The notes below the pieces were generated by a model. The model did not search any database. It was not told where the DNA came from and saw only the letters and a list, made by a program, of their open reading frames with translations. This document shows, piece by piece, positions 10,042-18,416 of a DNA stretch of 64,000 nucleotides. How positions within the stretch are numbered: the first letter of the stretch is position 1; each line of letters opens with the position of its first letter. The stretch covers positions 72,241 to 136,240 of the forward strand of contig NZ_JAOVZQ010000002.1 in assembly GCF_026619435.1 (NCBI RefSeq), in the 5' to 3' direction. The translations under genes and the position numbers were made by a program. The stretch is from Hoeflea ulvae. GTDB lineage: Bacteria; Pseudomonadota; Alphaproteobacteria; Rhizobiales; Rhizobiaceae.

Positions 10042-10729
10042 AGGCAGCCTCGATGATTTCGCAGCCGGCCTTTTCCAACGCGGCATCAACCCAGTTCCGG
10101 TCGAGGGTGCCGTCAATGGCGGCCGCCACCTTGGCCTGATCCTTTTCCGACAGGATTCGGGCGGCGCTCAGTACCGCGTCGGCATCGGCGCGCGGAATGA
10201 TGACCACACCGTCATTGTCGACCAGCACCACATCACCCGGACAGGCGACACAGCCTTCAAAAGCAATCGGCACATTGATCTGCCCCGGCCCCTGTTTCAT
10301 TGGTCCGCCCGGACGAGTGCCGGTGGCATAGACCGGCAAGCCAAGATAATCGAGGGAGTCGAGGTCGCGGATCGGACCATCGAAGACGATAGCCGCCACT
10401 TTCTTGAACTTGGCATAACCGAACATGACTTCACCCATAAGCGCCTGGGTCTGAGCGCCGCCATTTGAGACGATGATCACATCGCCCTCCTGCGCCATGT
10501 TGAGCGCCTTGTGGATGACGAGATTGTCACCCGCGCTCACCTGAACGGTGAGCGCCACGCCTGCCACCGGAGCGGCCAGCCTCGGTCCCTGCAGGCGCGT
10601 GCTGGCCGGCAGCGAGTTCAACCGGGTCATGACGTCGGCCACATTCGCCGATGGCAATTCGCCCAGGGCCTTGACGACCTCGGGGGATGGAAGCTTGCGC
10701 TTGCTGAATACGCGGAAGCCGACGCTCAT
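10034..10729 (-). CDS. RraA-like family protein (HMG/CHA aldolase or oxaloacetate decarboxylase type)
   Basis: 231 aa. It has the class II 4-hydroxy-4-methyl-2-oxoglutarate / 4-carboxy-4-hydroxy-2-oxoadipate aldolase pattern: a GE pair (about 99-100) followed about 20 residues later by GPIRDLD (R121, D122, D124), which bind the metal and pyruvate enolate. These enzymes cleave tricarboxylic hydroxy-keto acids to pyruvate plus a keto acid. That suits a gene leading a tct operon. A strong GGAGGAG precedes the ATG. The alternative, a true RNase E inhibitor RraA, is less likely given the length and context. Confidence 0.87.
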   Translation of the reverse strand: MSVGFRVFSKRKLPSPEVVKALGELPSANVADVMTRLNSLPASTRLQGPRLAAPVAGVALTVQVSAGDNLVIHKALNMAQEGDVIIVSNGGAQTQALMGEVMFGYAKFKKVAAIVFDGPIRDLDSLDYLGLPVYATGTRPGGPMKQGPGQINVPIAFEGCVACPGDVVLVDNDGVVIIPRADADAVLSAARILSEKDQAKVAAAIDGTLDRNWVDAALEKAGCEIIEAAYE

Positions 10730-10855
10730 CTTATCTCCTCCAATTTTTAGCCCGGCCTCTCCAAAAGCCGGCTTTGATGTTGGAATTGATCTTGCAAAAG
10801 CCCGCTGATAATTACAATTTGAAAAAATTCATTTACTGATAACCTGGAGATATGA

Positions 10856-11914
10856 ATGGATTTCAGGGATCTTGTCTATTTTCGCACTATTGCCGAGCTC
10901 GGCCACATGGGCCAGGCGGCCGAAAGGCTGCTTCTCACCCAGCCTGCCTTGTCAAAGGCGATGCAACGGCTTGAAGAGTCCCTTGGCGGCAAGCTGTTCA
11001 TGCGCGAGGGGCGTGGCATCGTCCTGACCGAGCTCGGCTACGTCCTGCTTGACCGAAGCCGGGTAGTCGAGAGAATGATGAACGACACCGAACGCGAGGC
11101 CCGCGGCTATGCCCGCGGAGAGGCGGGTCACATCCGTTTCGGCTGCGCTCCGACATTGGCGAAGTACTATCTGCCCAACATCATGCGGCAGCTGCTTTCC
11201 GAAAGCCCGCGCGTGACCATCGATCTGGAAACCAATGTGAGCGGCCCGCTGCTCAAGGCGCTGCGCGAATATCGGTTGGATCTGGTGCTTACCCATGTTT
11301 CGGAACCGATCGACGGGTTCCATGTCAGCCCGGTGCTCAAAGATGAGGTGGCGATTGTCGCCAGCTGGGCGCATCCGCTGGCCTCCCGCGAAGTTCAGGT
11401 GGCCGATCTCGCCGATTACAACTGGGTGCTGCCCACGGAATCGGCCATTCTACCGTGGCTGAAGGACCTGTTCCATCGGCACGGCTGCCCCGCTCCCATG
11501 GCGCAGGTGAAGGCCACCTCGATCCTCTACCTGCCTTCGCTCATCGGCGGCACGCAACTGCTGAGCCTTTTATCGACCAGAAACCTCAAGGACGATGTCA
11601 CAGGCCAGCACCTCACCGAGATCAATGTTGCAGGTGAACGGCTTCAACGCTCATTCGCACTCGTCTGCCGCTCGCCAGAAAGCCTTTCCCCGGCCGCCCG
11701 CAGCCTCTTTGGCATCATCCTCGACGCCTCGCCCCCCACGGCTCGTGATTCTTGGCGGACTTTCTGGTTGTTATGGCCGACTTCGCAATCCGGCGCGGCT
11801 CAGGAAACTCGGGAAATAGCTGCCAGTACGGAGCTTCGGAGTACGGAGCTTCGGAATGCGCAGCTCGACGGTGCCCGTCCCGTTAGCGCCTCACCCCATT
11901 CGCGGTCGCGATAG
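10856..11914 (+). CDS. LysR family transcriptional regulator, possibly with an aberrant C-terminus
   Basis: LysR regulator divergent from the rraA-tct operon, which it probably controls from the 126-bp shared region. The N-terminal wHTH (residues 1-60, TQPALSKAMQRLEE) is followed by a substrate-binding domain. GGAG lies six bases before the ATG. At 352 aa it is about 50 residues longer than usual, and the extension after about residue 294 looks non-native and contains a tandem duplication. One extra C in the C6 run at 11732-11737 would give a stop at 11746-11748 and a normal 298-aa protein, so a frameshift is suspected but not proven. Confidence 0.86.
   Translation: MDFRDLVYFRTIAELGHMGQAAERLLLTQPALSKAMQRLEESLGGKLFMREGRGIVLTELGYVLLDRSRVVERMMNDTEREARGYARGEAGHIRFGCAPTLAKYYLPNIMRQLLSESPRVTIDLETNVSGPLLKALREYRLDLVLTHVSEPIDGFHVSPVLKDEVAIVASWAHPLASREVQVADLADYNWVLPTESAILPWLKDLFHRHGCPAPMAQVKATSILYLPSLIGGTQLLSLLSTRNLKDDVTGQHLTEINVAGERLQRSFALVCRSPESLSPAARSLFGIILDASPPTARDSWRTFWLLWPTSQSGAAQETREIAASTELRSTELRNAQLDGARPVSASPHSRSR
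11825..11854 (+). repeat. Perfect 15-bp tandem duplication
   Basis: The 15-mer AGTACGGAGCTTCGG occurs twice back to back. In the extended LysR frame it duplicates five residues (STELR STELR) without shifting frame. It falls in the atypical tail of the gene, which supports the idea that this part is not under selection as protein. Confidence 0.85.
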
Positions 11915-12034
11915 GCGCGCTCGGCAAGCGGGAAGCCATTGTTTTTACAATTGAATGCCAAGCGACAGCACTGGGCAAGGATGTCGCGGCAATCGGATCT
12001 GCCCTTTCGGGTTGAGTGTAGAAGGCATATGCAG

Positions 12035-12916
12035 TTAAAAATCGGGACCGGCATCCTTGGCTCTCTGAAGGTGGACCGTCATGGCATGGGCTGCTCCCTG
12101 CAGGTCCTCCCGCTCCAGTTCATCAAGGATCTCCAGATGTTCGAGGCAGGACCCCTGCAACCTTCCGGTGTTCAAGAGGGAGCTGTATTCGAGCAGTCGC
12201 CGAAGCCGGTTCTGCTGTAAAACAGATTGGACCAGGAAGCGGTTGCCAGAGCATTTCGCGATAAAATTATGGAAATCCTCGTCCAGCGCAAACAGATCAG
12301 CGGCACTCCTGGCGACTTCGCTGGAGTGAATGACTCTGGTGTGCCGCTCGCGCAGCGCCGATCCTCCGGCGCGGTCAAACCGGAATGTTGAGACAAGGAG
12401 ACATTGTGGCTCAACCACCAGGCGAAAATCATAGCTTTCATCATGGGCCTGAGAAGAGTTGAGCGTGGGCTCGAACTGCCAGCCATATCCCGGCATTCTC
12501 GAAACGACGCCGTCATCGGACAAGCTGTTCAATATCCGCTGGGTGGACAGCCGCCCGAGACCGTATCTCTTTCGAATATCGCCTTCGCTCATATCCTTGG
12601 GAAGAGTGCCCTCGAACCAATCTCGAGCAATCGTCTCTTTGATTTTCTCGTCATCGGTTTTTGGCAGGGTTTTGAGGAAATTTTCACAGGCTGCCTTGTC
12701 CGCAGTGACGAAGAAACCGCGATTGGCTTGGCTGTCTACCAAATCGGCGTCCAGCAAAAGGCCCAAAGCAGCCCGGACCGGCGAGCGTGAGACGCGGAAC
12801 ATTTCCGACAACGCAGCTTCTCGCAGGTGCTCACCTCTTTGGATGGACCCTTCACTAATGGCCCTAGCAATTTTTTCGGCAAGTTGAAGTTGAAGGTCGC
12901 TTGCTGGAGTATTCAT
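12035..12916 (-). CDS. GntR/FCD-type regulator with two winged-helix segments
   Basis: 293 aa from the ATG at 12916 (an in-frame GTG nine bases earlier is an alternative). The first GntR wHTH spans about residues 8-75 (LREAALSEMFRVSRSPVRAALGLLL). A second wHTH-like segment lies at about 85-150 (DIRKRYGLGRLSTQRILNSL then DGVVSRMPGYGWQF). The C-terminal part (about 160-280) resembles an FCD ligand-binding domain (DEDFHNFIAKCSGN). It lies 40 bp downstream of the dimethylformamidase-like large subunit on the same strand, so it probably regulates that operon. Confidence 0.85.
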   Translation of the reverse strand: MNTPASDLQLQLAEKIARAISEGSIQRGEHLREAALSEMFRVSRSPVRAALGLLLDADLVDSQANRGFFVTADKAACENFLKTLPKTDDEKIKETIARDWFEGTLPKDMSEGDIRKRYGLGRLSTQRILNSLSDDGVVSRMPGYGWQFEPTLNSSQAHDESYDFRLVVEPQCLLVSTFRFDRAGGSALRERHTRVIHSSEVARSAADLFALDEDFHNFIAKCSGNRFLVQSVLQQNRLRRLLEYSSLLNTGRLQGSCLEHLEILDELEREDLQGAAHAMTVHLQRAKDAGPDF

Positions 12917-12965
12917 GAAATGCACATCGTCTGAGCGGAGCTGCTTTTGTCAACAATCCGGCGCA

Positions 12966-15191
12966 TTATAGGGCAGGCATAGAAAAAAGCTTGGGATTAT
13001 TGAAGCGTCGAAGGACATTTTCCGTCATACGCGCGATTTCATTGTCATATCCGTTCCAGGCAACCGACCCTGCCCAGGCAATCGATCCGGTCGAGAAAAC
13101 CGCCCCTCCACCCGTGGTCTCGAAGAACGTCAGATCTGCACGGATGATTTCTGCCTGCGTTCCGGTCCAGTCCGGCGTCGGATCCAGCAAGTCTTCGGGT
13201 GTCATGAGATAGATGTCGGTATGCCGCACCGACGATGCCAGCACCACCGCATGCTCCGGGGTGCCCTGGGCAATATCCGCACGATCCAGCTCTAGTCCGG
13301 CCGCACCGCCGCCCGCCAGTCCGAAATCTCCGATAACAGACCGGTCAATGCCATCGAAGATGAAGGCTGTGCGACTGGTCTTTGCTTCGGGATTGACCAC
13401 ATAGGGTTCGGATATGTCGAAGCCCTGGCTTGTCATCCCCACTCCGCAAAGACGGTTTGGCGGATGCCCGTTGCGTCGCCACAGCCCGCCATATTCGCCG
13501 GTGAAGGCATGATAGAACTGACCGTGGCCAGGCTCCCAGGGGCGAATGCCTGCTTCCGAGCGGCGGCATTCCATAATACCGGGCATGTCCTCGTTGAAGC
13601 TCACCACCCAGTAAAAGCCGTTGCCGCCAAGATACATCAACCGGCCGCCCCGCTCGGTGAAGCTCTGCACCGCTTCAATCATGTTGCGCGTGTAGTACTC
13701 GGGATGACTGCCGGTGATCACCACATTGTAGCGCGACAGCAGCCGCAGGCCTTCTTCGTGAATGTCTTCGTCGGTGATGACATCAAAATCCTGCCCGATG
13801 TGATCGAGCCATCCTGTTATGTGGGTGTCGGCGTTGAACTGCCAGATGTTGGAGCCCAGCCCGCCCAGAAAGGATTTGACCTTGGGCTGCATGTCCACAA
13901 TCGGGCGCAGGCGAGAGCTATGGAACACTCCGCTGTCATCGTCATGCATCTCATAGACAGAAAAACCAATTCCGGGATTGTCCTGCAGGAAGAGGTGGTG
14001 ACGGTCGAGCTCGACGGCACGCCCCATTCCTATCTCCGTGCCCGGCACGTCCATACCGAGCCGGTGGTTAGCATAGGCCATGTAGCTGCAGGTCGGGAAG
14101 AGGAATGCAATGGTGTTGCCTGTTGGCTTGCTGCGCGGCGGGCGAACAACGAAGACACAATAATACGCGTCCTCTTCAACGCCGTCGGGCACCAGCCGGA
14201 CCGCGTAGATGCCGCTTTCGAGATCGACGGGGAGGGACAGTGCAAACTCTACGTCCCAGGCCGCGTCGTAGACATCGGTCGCGTGAAAATGAATCGCCGA
14301 GTAAAGCTCGGGCCTTTTCTTCCAGTCAAGCTCCTGCCCCCTCCACAACCACCCGGTCATCGCGCGTTTGGGGGCGTTGTGTATCCTTCCGTGCAATCGA
14401 TAAGGCGAGATGTCGCAAATCGTCTGCGTCGTCATTTTCTCCGAAAAGTTCCAGGCCGCGACCAGATCACTCTGGCGGCGCAGCGTCGAGAAATCTGCCA
14501 GCAAGGTGCGCAATGTCTCAGGCGCTACAACTGAATTGAACAGTGCCGGCCGATCTATCTTGCCATCGTAGAAATCGCAAAACGGACCTTCACGGGTGCG
14601 TGTAGCCGCAATTATGCACTCATCGGCACGACCATCGACGATCGCTGAGATGGTTTGCGTGTTAGGTGCCGCCAGCCTGGTGGCGGATTCGTTGTCAACA
14701 ATCAGACTCAGGCTTGCGGTACCGCTCTGCACTTCATAGGACAGGGAAACGATTTGCCAACAGGCCACTGACATGCACGCTGTGCTGCGAAGGCTTGCCA
14801 TGCCGCAGGTTCCGCTCAAGTGACCTTCCGCATCAATTCGCAGACTCGCCACACCGGGTAGTGAAATTATCACACGGTCGCGGCCGGTTATCAGTGTCGG
14901 CTTGACGACAGCGGCAAGGGTGAAGCTTGAAAGGCTGCCGATCACGTCTTGGCCGGGCACGATGACGCAGGAGCCCGGCCGGAATGGTTGCGCCTTGGCT
15001 TTGCGGGTTCCACCCAGATCCAGGTCAATCAGGTCATCCTTGTACCCCGGCCCCTCGGGATTTGTGTCCCCCTGAATGATCCGCCGCAGGTCCGCGGTAT
15101 ACTCTCTCGCGCCGAAGGAGGACACCATCACATCAAGCGTTTCCCCCGGCGCGATCGACAGCTTGTCAGTGTAGCCAACTATTGGCAGCAT
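12966..15191 (-). CDS. N,N-dimethylformamidase-like large (beta) subunit
   Basis: 741 aa, close to the roughly 760 aa of the known dimethylformamidase large subunit, which hydrolyses DMF to dimethylamine and formate at a mononuclear iron held by two Tyr and one Glu. The N-terminal half has a lectin/LamG-like beta region (about 85-235). The C-terminal half is a glutamine-amidotransferase-like fold with PTCSYMAYANH (Y370/Y373), SVYEMHDDDSG (Y413) and GSHPEYY (E498). These are candidate iron ligands by position (my inference). AGGA precedes the start. It follows the small-subunit gene by 13 bp and is in one operon with a polyamine-type transporter, so the natural substrate may be an amide larger than DMF. 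Confidence 0.85.
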   Translation of the reverse strand: MLPIVGYTDKLSIAPGETLDVMVSSFGAREYTADLRRIIQGDTNPEGPGYKDDLIDLDLGGTRKAKAQPFRPGSCVIVPGQDVIGSLSSFTLAAVVKPTLITGRDRVIISLPGVASLRIDAEGHLSGTCGMASLRSTACMSVACWQIVSLSYEVQSGTASLSLIVDNESATRLAAPNTQTISAIVDGRADECIIAATRTREGPFCDFYDGKIDRPALFNSVVAPETLRTLLADFSTLRRQSDLVAAWNFSEKMTTQTICDISPYRLHGRIHNAPKRAMTGWLWRGQELDWKKRPELYSAIHFHATDVYDAAWDVEFALSLPVDLESGIYAVRLVPDGVEEDAYYCVFVVRPPRSKPTGNTIAFLFPTCSYMAYANHRLGMDVPGTEIGMGRAVELDRHHLFLQDNPGIGFSVYEMHDDDSGVFHSSRLRPIVDMQPKVKSFLGGLGSNIWQFNADTHITGWLDHIGQDFDVITDEDIHEEGLRLLSRYNVVITGSHPEYYTRNMIEAVQSFTERGGRLMYLGGNGFYWVVSFNEDMPGIMECRRSEAGIRPWEPGHGQFYHAFTGEYGGLWRRNGHPPNRLCGVGMTSQGFDISEPYVVNPEAKTSRTAFIFDGIDRSVIGDFGLAGGGAAGLELDRADIAQGTPEHAVVLASSVRHTDIYLMTPEDLLDPTPDWTGTQAEIIRADLTFFETTGGGAVFSTGSIAWAGSVAWNGYDNEIARMTENVLRRFNNPKLFSMPAL

Positions 15192-15204
15192 GGGTTGTGT
15201 CCTG

Positions 15205-15531
15205 TCAGGTTGATTGCGAAAGATAGGGGTCCAAATTCTGACCGGTCAGGTCTCTCCATCGGCGCTTGAAGATGTCGCGCTCGGCGTCAATCAGATCGGT
15301 ATATGTGATGCCCGCAACCAGCTCGATCTTGGCGCCGCGGCGTGCCGGCAAACGACCCAGCTGCCAAAGTCCATAACGTTCCTTCACCACCAGAACATAT
15401 TTGAACGATCCGTGCGGGCCCCGCATGCGGTTCAGGACGCGTTGCAAGCCGGGACTGTGATAGCCGATCGGGGCGGCCATGAATTCCCGTGCAAACGGAA
15501 GGTCTTCTTCTGTCAGCTGATACCGCGCCAT
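15205..15531 (-). CDS. N,N-dimethylformamidase-like small (alpha) subunit
   Basis: 108 aa from the ATG at 15531, which has GAGG six bases upstream; an in-frame TTG at 15546 is less likely. The layout PIGYHSPGLQRVLNRMR, then YVLVVKERYGLWQLGRL, matches my memory of the alpha subunit of dimethylformamidase (about 130 aa), which packs on the catalytic subunit. Placement immediately before the large-subunit gene supports this assignment. Alone the protein would be hard to recognise. Confidence 0.75.
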   Translation of the reverse strand: MARYQLTEEDLPFAREFMAAPIGYHSPGLQRVLNRMRGPHGSFKYVLVVKERYGLWQLGRLPARRGAKIELVAGITYTDLIDAERDIFKRRWRDLTGQNLDPYLSQST

Positions 15532-15555
15532 AGCTAGCCTCAACAAAATAGGAAA

Positions 15556-15579
15556 TGGGGCGCCAGACGCGGCGCCCCA
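15556..15579 (-). terminator. Intercistronic stem-loop downstream of potD-like gene
   Basis: Perfect 9-bp GC-rich inverted repeat (15556-15564 and 15571-15579) with a 6-nt loop, between the binding-protein stop and the dimethylformamidase small subunit. No T-run follows. It is more likely an mRNA-stabilising or attenuating hairpin that keeps the binding protein in excess than a full terminator. Confidence 0.55.
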
Positions 15580-15594
15580 AAGGAATGTAAGCGT

Positions 15595-16635
15595 TCAGTT
15601 GGTTTTCACATGATCCCATGCGCGTGTGTAAAGACGCAGGTCCTTACCCAAGTCGTCAAAGATTTCAAGCTTCGCGCGGACATCCGCCGGAGGGTTCACT
15701 GAAGGATTGTCCTTGAGTTCCGGAGGCAGCAATTTGATTGCAGCGGTGTTGACCGATCCGTTTGTCAGGCGTTCTGTATTCATTGCGGAGATGTCGGGCC
15801 GCATGAGGAACTCAAGGAATTTCAACGCATTGTCACGGTTGGGCGCAGACTCGAGCATGCAAATATCTTCCTGATACATCGTGGCCCCCTCTTCGGGAAT
15901 CACAAAGCCGAGCAAATCTGGATTTTGGTTGACGTTGAGAACCGCGCCGACATAGTAATGCGATGCTGCAACGTCACCGGCGGTAACCAGCGGGATGACA
16001 TCATAGCGGAACGCGCCGATATTCGGTTTCTGTTTCAGAATATACTCTTCAGCTGCGGCAATCTCGTCCGGATTTGTCGAGTTGACGGAAGAGCCGGTCA
16101 TGATCAGGCCAACACCGAGCGTTTCGCGCAGATCGTCCAGCATGGTGACTTTCCCGGGATTGGCGGCCGCGTAGTCGAAGAACTGCTGCCAGGATGTCAG
16201 TTCGGGAATCATCTCTTTGTTGTAGAAAATGCCAACAGCGCCCCATGCATATGGCAGGCAATATTCTGCATTTGGATCTTCTTTTGATCTGATGGAGCCG
16301 GGGTCGATGTTTTCGAATCCCGGCATCTTGTTCACGTCCGTCTTCTGCAGCAATCCGATTTTTTGCATGACGTCATGCATGTGGACCGACGGCCAGACCA
16401 GATCGTAACCCGTGGCACCCGCCTGCAGTCGGGCCAGCAACTCTTCGTTAGTTGAATAGGTATCCAGCGTCACCTCGACCCCGAATTCCTCGCTGAACTT
16501 CTCGATGACCGTGGGGTTGATATAGTCACCCCAGTTGTAAAGCCTCAGATTCCCCTCGGCGGATGCGGCGGTGGACAGCCCCATGGCACCGGTGAGCGCG
16601 ATACTCGCAAGTTTCGCTACCGTTTTTATGTTCAT
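15595..16635 (-). CDS. potD: Polyamine-type ABC transporter substrate-binding protein (PotD/PotF family)
   Basis: Periplasmic receptor, 346 aa, with a signal peptide (cleavage ASA/E near residue 27) followed by NLRLYNWGDYINP, the classical opening of spermidine/putrescine-binding proteins. The lobes contain YDLVWPSVHMHDVM and YAWGAVGIFYNKEM. AAGGAGAAG precedes the ATG. It is the last transporter gene, after two permeases and an ATPase, and is followed by the dimethylformamidase-like genes. PotD-like receptors also bind other amines and opines, so the ligand here may be an amide or amine handled by the downstream enzyme. Confidence 0.92.
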   Translation of the reverse strand: MNIKTVAKLASIALTGAMGLSTAASAEGNLRLYNWGDYINPTVIEKFSEEFGVEVTLDTYSTNEELLARLQAGATGYDLVWPSVHMHDVMQKIGLLQKTDVNKMPGFENIDPGSIRSKEDPNAEYCLPYAWGAVGIFYNKEMIPELTSWQQFFDYAAANPGKVTMLDDLRETLGVGLIMTGSSVNSTNPDEIAAAEEYILKQKPNIGAFRYDVIPLVTAGDVAASHYYVGAVLNVNQNPDLLGFVIPEEGATMYQEDICMLESAPNRDNALKFLEFLMRPDISAMNTERLTNGSVNTAAIKLLPPELKDNPSVNPPADVRAKLEIFDDLGKDLRLYTRAWDHVKTN

Positions 16636-16667
16636 GGCTTTCTTCTCCTTTGTTGGATGGCTTCGTG

Positions 16668-17510
16668 TCAGGATTTTCGGCTGCGCAGATAAAGGCCCAA
16701 CGCAGCGACCAGGAATGAGAACGTGAGCAGCAACACGGCCAGCGCGTTGATCTGGGGTCTCAGACCCCGGCGCATCATGGCAAGGATGAACAGCGGCAAG
16801 GTTTGGGAGCCAACACCGGCGATGAAATAGGTGATCACCACATCGTCGAGCGAGATGATGAAGGCCAGCAGGAATCCGCCAACGACACCAGGCATGATCT
16901 GCGGCAAGGTGATCCGGCGGAATGTGGTGATCGGACCGGCGCCAAGGTCCGCCGAGGCTTGCTCCAGACTTGTATCCATTCCCGCCAGCCGCGAACTGAC
17001 CACGACGAAGACATAGCTCGACAGGAAGGTCGTGTGCCCGATGATCACAGTCGCCAGGCTGAGTTCAAATCCCGCACCGACGAAAAAGATCAACAGCGCA
17101 ATGCCAAGAACGATGTCGGGGACGATCATCGGCAGGATCAGCATCGCCTGGTAGAATTTCTTGCCAACGAAATTGAAACGTTGAAGGGCAATGGCCGTCG
17201 CCGTGCCGATAGCGGTCGATATGGTGCTCGCCGTCAGAGCCACCAGGGCGCTGGTCTTGACGACATTGAAAATACGCTCGGGTGATTCAGTGAAGGCCGC
17301 GTCGAACGCAGATTGTGAATTGGCGCCGCCGAAGATGGTCAGATACCAGTCGAATGTGAACTCGGTCCAGACCGCCATATTGATGGAATTGGCATTGAAC
17401 GAATAGACGAATATCAGGGCCAGCGGCATGTACAGGAAGGCAAGGAAGAAAAACCCGTAGCCTTTGAAGAGTTTGGTCCAGATGGAAAGGGCAAGGATCT
17501 TGTCCAGCAC
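16668..17510 (-). CDS. potC: Polyamine-type ABC transporter permease (PotC/PotI family)
   Basis: Inner-membrane permease, 280 aa, six helices. The cytoplasmic EAA loop is visible as EQASADLGAGPITTFRRITLPQIMPG (first 20 residues typical of the family), followed by the final helices. The start is a GTG overlapping the stop of the upstream permease by one base (TAGTG), so translation is probably coupled. It pairs with the PotB-like protein. Confidence 0.93.
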   Translation of the reverse strand: MLDKILALSIWTKLFKGYGFFFLAFLYMPLALIFVYSFNANSINMAVWTEFTFDWYLTIFGGANSQSAFDAAFTESPERIFNVVKTSALVALTASTISTAIGTATAIALQRFNFVGKKFYQAMLILPMIVPDIVLGIALLIFFVGAGFELSLATVIIGHTTFLSSYVFVVVSSRLAGMDTSLEQASADLGAGPITTFRRITLPQIMPGVVGGFLLAFIISLDDVVITYFIAGVGSQTLPLFILAMMRRGLRPQINALAVLLLTFSFLVAALGLYLRSRKS

Positions 17511-18412
17511 TATGCGACTCCTCGTGCTTCAGCCCGGTTTTGACGGCTGATCTGGAACATCACAACAATTACCACCGCCGCCATGATCAGCAGCGCCAAG
17601 GCTGCGCCAAACGGCCAGTCACGCGATTGCAGGAATGACCGTTCGATCAGGTTGCCGGTCATCTGCACCTTCGACCCTCCGAGAAAGGAGGGAACGATAA
17701 AATTGCCAAGCGCCGGGATGAAAACGATAACCGACCCGCCAATGATCCCGGGTGCGGTCAGCGGCAGCACCACGCGGCGGAAGGTTTGAAGCGAATTGGC
17801 GCCAAGATCCTGCGAGGCGCGCAGCAGCGAATAGTCGAGCTTTTCCACATTCGCGTAAATTGGCAAAAACATGAACGGCGTCAGGATATAGACCATGCCG
17901 ATGATCACGGAAAAATTGGAGAACAGCAGATCCAGCGGTTCGACGATCAGCCCGGTAGATTGCAGAATTGTATTGAAAAATCCGGTCGGTCGCAGAAGCA
18001 GCAGCCAGGCATAGATCCGGACAAGCATATTGGCGAAGAACGGCAGAGTGATCATGAACAGGGCCATGTTCTTTCTGGTCCCCTTCATCCTGCTCACCCA
18101 GAAGGCTGCTGGATAGCACAACAGGAAAGTTCCGATCACCGTCATGACTGCAATCTGGACGGATTCGAGAAAGATCATCAGATAGATCGGCTCGAACTCT
18201 TCATAAGCATTGAGCGGCCAGCCGAGGATACGTCCGTAATTGTAAGGGTACCAAGTCCATTCCACCCCGCCATAAAGGCCTGGCTCCAGAAAGCTGTAGA
18301 CCACCATGATCGCCAACGGGATCAGAAAAAAGACGCCGACCAACAGCGTGAACGGAGCCAGAAGCAGAAACAGTGTCCGGCGGCGACGTTTGGCGAGGGC
18401 TCCGCTGTCCAA
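17510..18412 (-). CDS. potB: Polyamine-type ABC transporter permease (PotB/PotH family)
   Basis: Inner-membrane permease, 300 aa, with six helices. The EAA loop is RASQDLGANSLQTFRRVVLP and is followed by APGIIGGSVIVF. The only suitable start is a TTG four bases after the stop of the ATPase gene, which implies coupling to it. Forms the heterodimeric channel with the PotC-like subunit. Confidence 0.93.
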   Translation of the reverse strand: MDSGALAKRRRRTLFLLLAPFTLLVGVFFLIPLAIMVVYSFLEPGLYGGVEWTWYPYNYGRILGWPLNAYEEFEPIYLMIFLESVQIAVMTVIGTFLLCYPAAFWVSRMKGTRKNMALFMITLPFFANMLVRIYAWLLLLRPTGFFNTILQSTGLIVEPLDLLFSNFSVIIGMVYILTPFMFLPIYANVEKLDYSLLRASQDLGANSLQTFRRVVLPLTAPGIIGGSVIVFIPALGNFIVPSFLGGSKVQMTGNLIERSFLQSRDWPFGAALALLIMAAVVIVVMFQISRQNRAEARGVA

Positions 18413-18416
18413 GATG

